From JAYPUG01 sp038117265 (GTDB lineage Bacteria; Pseudomonadota; Alphaproteobacteria; UBA6615), in NCBI GenBank assembly GCA_038117265.1, contig JAYOFO010000118.1, positions 1-5,645 on the forward strand: DNA of 5,645 bases, given 5' to 3'. The stretch's first letter is position 1. Each line of letters starts with the position of its first letter. The position numbers and the translations under genes were made by a program. Below, piece by piece: positions 1 to 5,325 of the stretch. The notes below the pieces were generated by a model that saw nothing but the letters and a program-made list of their open reading frames with translations, ran no database searches and was not told where the DNA came from.

Positions 1-838
1 CGTTGCCGAGGATCGCGTCGTAGATCAGCTTGCCCATGCCGAGATAGCCGAACATGGTCTCGGTGATCAGCGCGCCCGAGAACAGCGCGCCGAAATCGAG
101 CGCGATGATCGTCGTCAGCGGCAGCATGGCGTTGCGCAGCCCGTGGCCGAAGACGGTGCGCCCCGGCCCCAGCCCCTTGGCGCGGGCGGTGCGGATATAA
201 TCCTGGCGCAGCACCTCGATCATCGCCGCGCGCGCGAACCGTATGTAGCCCGCCAGGCTGGCGACGGTCAGGGTCGCGACCGGCAGGACGAGGAACTCCA
301 GCCGCGCGAACGCGCCCGCGTCGGGCGGGCCCATGCCGCCCGCGGGTAGCCAGCCCAGGGCGACGGCGAAGATCATGATGAACACCAGCGCCAGCCAGAA
401 GGGCGGCACCGAGATGCCGGCGAAGCAGAACAGGTTGATCGCGCCGTCGCGCGCCGAGCCGGGCCGCGTCGCGGCAATCACGCCCAGCGGGATGGCGATG
501 GCGATGGCCGCCAGCGAGGACAGGCCGAGTAGCACGATGGTGTTGCCGAGCCGTGGCAGCAGGATCTCCAGCACCGGCCGGTTGTAGGTGCGCGAGAAGC
601 CGAGATCGCCCGACAGCGCCGCGCCGAGCCAGTTCCCGTAGCGCTCCCACAGGGGCAAATCGAGGCCGTACAGCCGCTTCAGACGCGCGCCGTCGGCCGG
701 GGTGAGCTCCGGGTTGGATGCGATCATGATGTCGATAGGGTCGCCCGGCATCAGCCCGATCAGCATGTAGACCACGACCGACATCGCCGCGAGCACCACG
801 GCGATCCCCAGGATCCGGCGGGTCAGGAAGGCGAGCAT
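1..838 (-). CDS. ABC transporter permease, DppB/OppB type (3' end cut by window edge)
   Basis: Inner-membrane permease of a peptide/nickel-type (family 5) ABC importer; it would form half of the translocation channel with a DppC-type partner. The 279 visible residues start MLAFLTRRIL and are open at the left edge, lacking roughly the last 30-50 residues of a usual 305-340 residue protein. A first membrane segment lies near residues 9-30, followed by the typical LMPGDP motif (29-34). A periplasmic stretch follows with GLDLPLWERY (58-67) and SGDLGFS (76-82). Further hydrophobic segments lie near 98-124, 135-163, 182-199 and 236-258. The cytoplasmic EAA loop that contacts the ATPase is clear: LRQDYIRTARAKGL (210-223), followed by HGLRNAMLP. 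The ATG is supported by AGGA at 846-849, seven bases upstream. The gene follows the binding-protein gene by 59 bp, in usual dpp/opp order. The substrate cannot be read from the sequence. Confidence 0.95.
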   Translation of the reverse strand, partial: MLAFLTRRILGIAVVLAAMSVVVYMLIGLMPGDPIDIMIASNPELTPADGARLKRLYGLDLPLWERYGNWLGAALSGDLGFSRTYNRPVLEILLPRLGNTIVLLGLSSLAAIAIAIPLGVIAATRPGSARDGAINLFCFAGISVPPFWLALVFIMIFAVALGWLPAGGMGPPDAGAFARLEFLVLPVATLTVASLAGYIRFARAAMIEVLRQDYIRTARAKGLGPGRTVFGHGLRNAMLPLTTIIALDFGALFSGALITETMFGYLGMGKLIYDAILGN

Positions 839-870
839 GCCGCCATCCTAGCGCTTGGCGCGCGGTCGTG

Positions 871-903
871 CCCCGTCACTCCGCACTCACTCCCCGGTCA
901 CTC
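871..903 (-). repeat. Three 11-bp tandem repeats (GAGTGA core) at the binding-protein stop
   Basis: Read on the minus strand, GAGTGA recurs at 903-898, 892-887 and 881-876, exactly 11 bases apart. The full units are GAGTGACCGGG, GAGTGAGTGCG and GAGTGACGGGG; the first and third differ at one base. The first unit contains the last sense codon (GAG) and the TGA stop of the binding-protein gene. Because 11 is not a multiple of three, the three TGAs fall in three different reading frames. The repeat fills about half of the 59-bp gap before the permease gene. No function is known to me; it may be slippage debris, a spacer or a protein-binding site. Confidence 0.7.
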
Positions 904-2583
904 GGCGGTCCAGTTCTCGACCCACAGGGTGCTGGGGTACTGGTGGCCGGTCGGGGTCACGCCCTTCAGCCATTTGGGCATGACGAAGGCGTTGGCCCGG
1001 AAATACAGCGGCAGGGCGGGCAGCTGGTCGGCGTAGGTCTGCTGGATCGTCGTCCAGTGGCGTGCCTGGCTGGCGTCGTCGCACTCGACCTCGACCCGGT
1101 CGATCGCCTCGTCGACCGTGGCGTTGCGGAAACCGGTGTAGTTCTGGCCCGACCAGCCGTTCGCCTCCGACGGGATCATCGTCGAGTGCAGGGTGGTGCG
1201 CGGCACGTTCTTCGGCGTGGAGAACCAGGCAAACATCGCCATAGCGGTGAATTCGCGCCGGGCGATCGTCTGGCCGAACAGCACGCGGGCCGGCTGGTTG
1301 CGGATTCGCACGTCGACCCCGACCTCGCGCAGGTTCGACTGGATCACCTGCTCGACCAGCTCGCGCACCCGGTTGCCGGCCGTCGTCATGATCTCGATGC
1401 GGAAGGGCGTGCCCGCCGCATCGTGGCGGATGCCGTCGCGCATCCCCGTCCAGCCGGCTTCTTCGAGCAGCGCGCGGGCGCGCGCGGGATCGAAGGGATA
1501 TTTGCGCACGTCGTCGACATGCACCTCGTCGACATGCACCTCGTCGAGCGGGTGGACGAAGGTGTCGGCGACCGGCTGCTTGCCCTCGAACAGCCGTTCG
1601 CTGATCGCCGCGCGGTCGATGGCATGGAGCAGCGCGCGGCGCGCCCGCACGTCGGCGAGCACGGGATTGTCGAGCATCAGGTCGATGTGTTCGTAGAACA
1701 GGCCCGGCTTGAAGACCACGTTATAGTTCGCGCCGTGGCGCTTCTCGAAGGCGATCGCCTGGTCGAGCGAGATGCCGTCCTCGCCGGCGATGTAGTCGAT
1801 CTCGCCCGAAAGCAGGTTGGCCTCCAGCGCCGCGGTGTTCTCGATGGTGCGCACGGTGATACGCTTGAAGTGCGGCGCAGCGCCCCACCAGGTCGGGTTC
1901 GGCTCGAGCACGACGGTCGCGCCCGGCTCCACCCGGGTCACCTTGTAAGGCCCGAAATACAGGCCCGCTCGGGTGGGGTCGCTGTCGTAGGCGTTGCGGG
2001 TGCGATACGCCGCCGGATCGGCGGCGGCCGGCCGCTCCAGGTGGGCGGGCACGAGTTCGAAATCGTTGACCGCCTCGACCTCGCAGAACCGCTTGTTCCA
2101 GTGGATGGTGAAGCGTTTGTCGTCGTGGGCGACGATCTTCTCCATCCGGCGGTAGAGCTCCTGGTTGTTGATGCCGGCGCGCTCGTCGCGGCCGATCTCC
2201 CAGGTGAACAGCACGTCTTCGGTGGTCACGGGCACGCCGTCGCCCCAGGTGGCGCCGGGTTGGATCGTGTAGTCGATGGCGAGGCCGGACGTGCCGTCCT
2301 CGGTAGTCCAGTCGCGGATGGTGCCCGCTTCGCGCGTCGGCAGCTCAGTGCACAGCAGGCAGACCAGCTTCCAGGACGGGTCGTAGACGGTGAGCGGCCG
2401 GCGCGTCATGCCGTGGATCAGCGACAGCGCCACGTGGCTCGCCAGGTTGGGGTGGAAGCCCTGGGGGAACTGGCTGATGCCGATGACCAGCTCGTCTTCC
2501 GCCGCCTGCGCGGCGGGTGCGAGGCCCGCACCGGATGTGGCGGTTGCGAGAACGGCGGCGGCAATAACGTGTTGGAGTTTCAC
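898..2583 (-). CDS. Periplasmic substrate-binding protein of a peptide-type ABC importer (SBP family 5)
   Basis: Captures a ligand in the periplasm and delivers it to the adjacent DppB-type permease; family 5 ligands include di/oligopeptides, nickel and opines, so the ligand is uncertain. The start is taken as GTG at 2583, giving 561 residues. The first 27 residues form a clean signal peptide (MKLQHVIAAAVLATATSGAG, then a cleavage site AQA/AE), and a weak GGGA lies nine bases upstream. An in-frame TTG at 2658 would add an arginine-rich tail before the signal peptide and is unlikely. Family landmarks are GFHPN (42-46), GMTRRPLTVYD (58-68), ATWGDGVPVTTEDVLFTW (111-128), GPYKV (211-215), LLSGEIDYI (257-265), RRALLHAIDR (315-324) and KYPFDPARARALLEEAGW (361-378). 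The length fits the family. Cysteines are at 75, 78, 167 and 501; the first two form a CxxC. Residues 347-356 are a doubled DEVHV caused by a 15-bp tandem duplication. Confidence 0.95.
   Translation of the reverse strand: MKLQHVIAAAVLATATSGAGLAPAAQAAEDELVIGISQFPQGFHPNLASHVALSLIHGMTRRPLTVYDPSWKLVCLLCTELPTREAGTIRDWTTEDGTSGLAIDYTIQPGATWGDGVPVTTEDVLFTWEIGRDERAGINNQELYRRMEKIVAHDDKRFTIHWNKRFCEVEAVNDFELVPAHLERPAAADPAAYRTRNAYDSDPTRAGLYFGPYKVTRVEPGATVVLEPNPTWWGAAPHFKRITVRTIENTAALEANLLSGEIDYIAGEDGISLDQAIAFEKRHGANYNVVFKPGLFYEHIDLMLDNPVLADVRARRALLHAIDRAAISERLFEGKQPVADTFVHPLDEVHVDEVHVDDVRKYPFDPARARALLEEAGWTGMRDGIRHDAAGTPFRIEIMTTAGNRVRELVEQVIQSNLREVGVDVRIRNQPARVLFGQTIARREFTAMAMFAWFSTPKNVPRTTLHSTMIPSEANGWSGQNYTGFRNATVDEAIDRVEVECDDASQARHWTTIQQTYADQLPALPLYFRANAFVMPKWLKGVTPTGHQYPSTLWVENWTAE
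1511..1547. repeat. 15-bp perfect tandem duplication inside the binding-protein gene
   Basis: The plus-strand unit TCGTCGACATGCACC occurs at 1511-1525 and again at 1526-1540, followed by a 7-base partial third copy (TCGTCGA, 1541-1547). In the minus-strand gene it adds one DEVHV unit, so the protein reads LDEVHVDEVHVDDVRKYPFD. Removing one copy restores a usual-looking family sequence (HPLDEVHVDDVRKYPFD), which suggests a recent in-frame slippage event. Confidence 0.9.
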
Positions 2584-2603
2584 GGCAGGCGGTCCCGTCG
2601 GCT

Positions 2604-2632
2604 CTGGTCGTTGCCCGAACGATCCTGGTCGT
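2604..2632. promoter_or_regulatory. Direct repeat pair (CTGGTCGT, 21-bp period) upstream of the binding-protein gene
   Basis: CTGGTCGT occurs at 2604-2611 and 2625-2632 (ACGACCAG on the coding strand), 21 bp apart, which is two DNA helical turns on the same face. It lies in the 85-bp gap between pyrE and the binding-protein gene. It could be an operator for a regulator of the transporter, but two 8-base copies in GC-rich DNA can arise by chance. I see no convincing -10/-35 pair in this gap. Confidence 0.25.
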
Positions 2633-2649
2633 GGCCGGCGTGCGCGGAA

Positions 2650-2678
2650 AATCAACAATCCGCGGGCGTTACCCGCCC
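2650..2678 (-). terminator. Weak candidate terminator overlapping the pyrE stop codon
   Basis: On the minus strand a short GC stem (GGGCG at 2678-2674 pairing with CGCCC at 2668-2664) encloses the pyrE TAA stop in its five-base loop. A moderately T-rich stretch, GATTGTTGATTTT, follows after the stem. The stem is only five pairs, an alternative GCGGG/CCCGC pairing exists, and the T-tract is interrupted, so this may at most attenuate read-through into the transporter genes. Confidence 0.25.
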
Positions 2679-3358
2679 ATCGGCGTCCAGTCGTTCGGGC
2701 TGGAGAGGTATGCCTCGACGCTGTCGAGCTGTTCGGCCGAGAAGGCGCTGTTCTCGCGGGCGGCGTCGAGCACGTCCCACCAGGTGGCCAGCGCGTGCAG
2801 GGTCAGGCCCAGCTCTTCCATGGTCGTCTTGCTCTCGGGGAAGATGCCGTAGTGGAAGACGACGTAGGTGTGGTCGACGACCGCGCCGGCGTCGCGTAGC
2901 GCGTTCACGAAGCGCGCCTTGCTGCCGCCGTCGGTCGCCAGATCCTCGACCAGCAGCACCCGCGCGCCCTCGTCCAGCGCGCCCTCGATCTGTGCCATGC
3001 GGCCGAACCCCTTGGCCTCCTTGCGGACATAGACCATCGGCTTGCCCAGCGCGACGGCGATGAACGCTGCGTAGGGGATGCCGGCCGTCTCGCCGCCGGC
3101 GACCACGTCGATGTTGTCGCGGCCGATCTCGCAGTCGATCAGGGCGACGGCGTCGGCGGTCATGGACTCGCGTGCCTCGGGGAAGGCGATGACCCGCCGG
3201 CAGTCGATATAGCTGGGGCTCACCCGGCCCGACGTGAAGGTGTAGGGGTCCTCGGGCCGGAAGTTCACCGCGCCGATGTCGAGCAGGTGGCGCGCGGTGC
3301 GCGCGGCGGCGGCGCGTGCCTCCTCGGAATCGTGGGCCATGTCGTCGGGGCGTGCCAT
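2669..3358 (-). CDS. pyrE: Orotate phosphoribosyltransferase
   Basis: Cytosolic enzyme that joins orotate to PRPP to give orotidine 5'-monophosphate and pyrophosphate, the fifth step of de novo UMP synthesis. The 229 residues compare with about 213 in E. coli; the extra length is mostly at the N terminus. Visible motifs are YTFTSGRVSPSYIDCR (39-54, orotate/PRPP site), AGGETAGIPYA (87-97), the mobile catalytic loop RKEAKGFGR (112-120), and the PRPP-binding motif VLLVEDLATDGGSK (134-147) with the acidic pair E138-D139. The catalytic loop keeps the key lysine (K116) but has Phe118 where the E. coli enzyme has His105; I recall KGFGR in other alphaproteobacterial PyrE proteins, so this looks like a subfamily trait. 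The ATG at 3358 has GAGG at 3366-3369, seven bases upstream; the internal Met7 has no such site. The gene is 99 bp after the proline-rich gene and 85 bp before the transporter gene. Confidence 0.95.
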   Translation of the reverse strand: MARPDDMAHDSEEARAAAARTARHLLDIGAVNFRPEDPYTFTSGRVSPSYIDCRRVIAFPEARESMTADAVALIDCEIGRDNIDVVAGGETAGIPYAAFIAVALGKPMVYVRKEAKGFGRMAQIEGALDEGARVLLVEDLATDGGSKARFVNALRDAGAVVDHTYVVFHYGIFPESKTTMEELGLTLHALATWWDVLDAARENSAFSAEQLDSVEAYLSSPNDWTPMGG

Positions 3359-3457
3359 CGCGGGACCTCGCGGCGGTTGTTCGTGTCTCTGTGTCGGGAA
3401 CCTATCGCGGTGCCCGCGAGTCGTCGCCTGCCGGGAAGCCCCCTGTGGCGGTGGCGC

Positions 3458-4009
3458 CTAGTGCCGGTAGCGGGACGGGCTGTCGGCGGAAATGTCGATG
3501 CGCGGCGCCTCGGCGTCCGGTTCCTCGTCGGCGGCCTCCGACAGGTCGAGGTTCCAGTCGGCGCTGTCCAGCATCGTCATGATGCCGGCCGTGAACTGGC
3601 CGAGCTGCTCGGTGTTGAGGGGCATGTTCAGGGTGGTCGCGGCGTCGGACAGGTGCAGGACATGGGCGCCGTACGGGCGCTGGGAGATTCGCACCCGCGT
3701 GACCAGCCGGGGTGCGGCCTCGGCCGGGTTCGCGCCGGCGCTGGGACCGGCGGGTGCCGTGTCCGGCGTGGCGGCCGGCCCGGTCGCCGGTTCGGCGGAC
3801 GCCTCGGGTACCGGCGCGGGCTCCTGCGGCGGATCGACCGGGGCGGGAGGCGGCAATTCGCCGAGTATCTTCCGCAGGCCGGGCAGCAGCCGGCCCAGCA
3901 GCCGGCGGGTGAGCGCGAACACGTGCTCGTCGTCGGCCGCATTGGTCACGGCAACGAGGATTCGGTCCTCGGCGGCCGAGTAGCGGAGCTGGAATTTCTG
4001 TGCGGTCAT
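3458..4009 (-). CDS. Uncharacterised protein with two conserved-looking ends and a proline/alanine linker
   Basis: I do not recognise this 183-residue protein. Residues 1-52 look folded: an alternating strand-like start (QKFQLRYSAAEDRILVAVTN), then a basic amphipathic helix FALTRRLLGRLLPGLRKIL (31-49). Residues 53-100 are a low-complexity linker of proline, alanine and glutamate. Residues 101-157 look folded again, with a strand-like RLVTRVRISQ (101-110), GAHVLHLS (114-121), and a helix LNTEQLGQFTAGIMTML (131-147) ending in SADWNLDL. The tail is acidic (EAADEEPDAEAP). There is no signal peptide, membrane segment or cysteine, so it is probably cytosolic. The ATG at 4009 is chosen because strand-like sequence begins there; a longer upstream extension in the same frame lacks protein character. 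There is no clear Shine-Dalgarno. It is divergent from the SH3b gene and 99 bp upstream of pyrE. The coding call rests on frame, codon bias and a protein-like pattern. Confidence 0.75.
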   Translation of the reverse strand: MTAQKFQLRYSAAEDRILVAVTNAADDEHVFALTRRLLGRLLPGLRKILGELPPPAPVDPPQEPAPVPEASAEPATGPAATPDTAPAGPSAGANPAEAAPRLVTRVRISQRPYGAHVLHLSDAATTLNMPLNTEQLGQFTAGIMTMLDSADWNLDLSEAADEEPDAEAPRIDISADSPSRYRH

Positions 4010-4076
4010 TATGATCGTCGGTCGGGGCGTGCGATAATCGCAGCCCCGGTCGGGTGAGTCGAGGCGGGTACCGATC
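4010..4076. promoter_or_regulatory. Divergent promoter region with central dyad
   Basis: The 67-bp gap between the two divergent starts contains a near-symmetric element: GGGGC (4024-4028), one unpaired G, TGCGAT (4030-4035), a central A, ATCGCA (4037-4042) and GCCCC (4043-4047). The dyad core holds an extended -10-like element in each direction: TGC-GATAAT (4030-4038) on plus and TGC-GATTAT (4042-4034) on minus. On the minus strand TCGACT (4062-4057) lies 17 bp upstream of GATTAT, a good -35 match; the plus-strand -35 is poor. Predicted starts would leave leaders of roughly 18 nt (minus) and 32 nt (plus). The direct repeat CGGTCGGG flanks the dyad (4019-4026 and 4047-4054). Promoter use and any bound regulator are inferred. 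Confidence 0.5.
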
Positions 4077-4643
4077 ATGGTTCGGCAAATCTTCGCAGCA
4101 GTCTGGTGCGCCGCCGTCGTGGCGGCGGGCGGCGCGGCGTTGGCGCAGGAGGCGAAGGAGACCGGGCGGCGGTCGTGGGACGGCACGATCGCGGCGCGGA
4201 CCCTCAACGTGCGCGCCGGGCCCGGCGAGGGCTACGACGTCGTCGCCCGGCTCGAGCGCGGCGCGAAGGTCGTCGCCTTCGACCAGGACGGGCGCTGGAT
4301 CGCCATTCGCGGCTTCGACGAGGACGGGGTGGAGGGCTGGGTCCACCGCTCGTTCATCCGCCTTCCCGCCGACTTCATGGCGCCGGCCTTCGGCGACGCC
4401 GAGAACGCATTCCTCGAATGGGCCTCGGAGCGCGGCGATTTGGCCGAGGTCTCGGTCGAGGCGGACGCGCAGATTTCCATGGTTCTCGACGCCGGGATCG
4501 CCGACGCCCGTGCGGCGATAATCGCCCGCGAGGTGGCGTGCGAATGGCGCGAACGGCTGGCGGTCGAGACACCCGTCATCGCGACCGTTTGGCCGGCGGA
4601 GGGCCCGACTTCCGGCTGGATCGCGCGGGTTTCCTGCCCCTGA
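4077..4643 (+). CDS. Secreted SH3b-domain protein
   Basis: A 188-residue exported protein. The N terminus is a signal peptide (MVRQIFAAVWCAAVVAAGGA, then cleavage at ALA/QEA after residue 23), so the mature protein should be periplasmic. Residues 36-95 match a bacterial SH3 (SH3b/SH3_3) domain: TLNVRAGPGEGYDVVARL (42-59), GAKVVAFDQDGRWIAIR (62-78) and GVEGWVHRSFI (84-94), with the usual NVRAGPG turn and GWV strand. Such domains often bind cell-wall peptides or act as accessory modules. The C-terminal part (96-188) has no motif I recognise; it has Cys155 and Cys187, which could form a disulfide. No catalytic domain is visible. The ATG follows GAGG (4061-4064) at a somewhat long spacing of 12 bases. 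It is divergent from the proline-rich gene and convergent with livF. The specific role is unknown. Confidence 0.9.
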   Translation: MVRQIFAAVWCAAVVAAGGAALAQEAKETGRRSWDGTIAARTLNVRAGPGEGYDVVARLERGAKVVAFDQDGRWIAIRGFDEDGVEGWVHRSFIRLPADFMAPAFGDAENAFLEWASERGDLAEVSVEADAQISMVLDAGIADARAAIIAREVACEWRERLAVETPVIATVWPAEGPTSGWIARVSCP

Positions 4644-4680
4644 CGTCGACCCCGATGCCCGAGGCCCGGACCGACGTTCA
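4641..4680. other. Inverted repeat spanning the convergent stop codons (weak bidirectional terminator candidate)
   Basis: ACGTCG (4643-4648) pairs with CGACGT (4672-4677) around a GC-rich 23-base loop, and the arms overlap the stop codons of the SH3b gene (TGA, 4641-4643) and livF (TCA on plus, 4678-4680). The 34-bp convergent gap is a natural site for termination, but the stem is six pairs and neither side has a T-tract. Rho-dependent termination or transcript overlap is at least as likely. Confidence 0.25.
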
Positions 4681-5325
4681 GCCGATCCGGCCGTTGCGGA
4701 TGGCGATGGTGCGGTCGGCGACGCGATCGACGAAGGCGGCGTTCTGTTCCGCGACCAGCACGGCCGCGCCGGTCTCCGCGATCGCGCGCAGCGCGGCCGC
4801 GACGTCGGCCACCACGGCGGGCGCGAGGCCCAGCGTCGGCTCGTCGAGCAGGTGGGCGCGCGGGCGTGCCATCAGCGCGCGGCCGATGGCGAGCATCTGC
4901 TGCTGTCCGCCAGACAGCGACCAAGCGCGCGCATCGGGCCGCGCGGCGAGCTGCGGGAACAGGTCGAACACATCCGCGAGGCGTCGCCGGCGCTCGCGGG
5001 CTCCGGCGCTGCACGCGACCAGAAGGTTGTCGGCGACGGTCATGCCGGCGAACACCCGGCGGCCCTCGGGCACCCAGGCGAGGCCGGCGGCGGCGCGCGC
5101 CTCGGGCGCGCGGACCGCGATGTCGACGCCGTCCAGCACGATCCGTCCCTCGGTCGCGGCCAGCCCTATGATGCCGCGCAGCAGGCTCGACTTGCCGGCC
5201 CCGTTCGGCCCCAACAGCGCGGTGATCTCGCCGCTGCGCACCTCGAGCGAGGCATTTTCGACGGCCGTGATCGCGCCGTGGCGCACGGTGAGCCCTTCGA
5301 CGGTGAGGACGGGTCCGCTGTTCAC
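4678..5325 (-). CDS. livF: Branched-chain amino acid ABC transporter ATPase, LivF type (short C terminus)
   Basis: One of the two cytosolic ATPases powering a HAAT-family importer for leucine, isoleucine, valine or related compounds. The 215 residues start MNSGPVLTVEGLTVRHGAITAV. Walker A is GPNGAGKSS (39-47), the LivF-typical WVPEGRRVFAGMTVADNL (84-101) follows, the ABC signature is SLSGGQQQM (136-144), Walker B is HLLDEPTLGLAP (158-169), and the LivF switch region is AEQN (192-195). The GTG start at 5325 is fixed by a strong GGGGAGG at 5333-5339 with a 7-base spacer and by the 4-base overlap with the livG stop (GTGA). The protein stops right after RNGRIG; usual LivF proteins are about 233-237 residues and continue with a tail ending near a YLG motif. 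No continuation is visible in the other frames. All nucleotide-binding motifs are intact, so it is probably active. Confidence 0.93.
   Translation of the reverse strand: MNSGPVLTVEGLTVRHGAITAVENASLEVRSGEITALLGPNGAGKSSLLRGIIGLAATEGRIVLDGVDIAVRAPEARAAAGLAWVPEGRRVFAGMTVADNLLVACSAGARERRRRLADVFDLFPQLAARPDARAWSLSGGQQQMLAIGRALMARPRAHLLDEPTLGLAPAVVADVAAALRAIAETGAAVLVAEQNAAFVDRVADRTIAIRNGRIG

Noticed and set aside
2584..2658. Upstream TTG start adding 25 residues to the binding protein
   Set aside because: It would place an arginine-rich stretch ahead of a textbook signal peptide. The GTG at 2583 begins directly at the signal peptide.
868..3063. 731-codon open frame on the plus strand across the binding-protein and pyrE genes
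   Set aside because: It lies antisense to two clearly recognisable genes. Its translation is rich in Arg, Gly and His-type composition with no domain, as expected of an antisense frame in GC-rich DNA.
3359..3457. Possible regulatory structure between the proline-linker gene and pyrE
   Set aside because: A CGCGGG/CCCGCG pair about 50 bp apart is present, but I see no T-tract, no clear -10/-35 and no attenuator-like leader peptide; only the pyrE ribosome-binding site is supported.
4077..4145. Lipoprotein signal at Cys11 of the SH3b protein
   Set aside because: The residues before the cysteine (AVW) do not fit a lipobox and the cysteine is too close to the N terminus; a signal peptidase I site at ALA/QEA fits better.
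3402..4346. 314-codon minus-strand frame overlapping the proline-linker gene
   Set aside because: The overlapping frame has no protein-like pattern and also runs antisense into the SH3b gene. The 183-residue frame has strand/helix periodicity and a plausible start.
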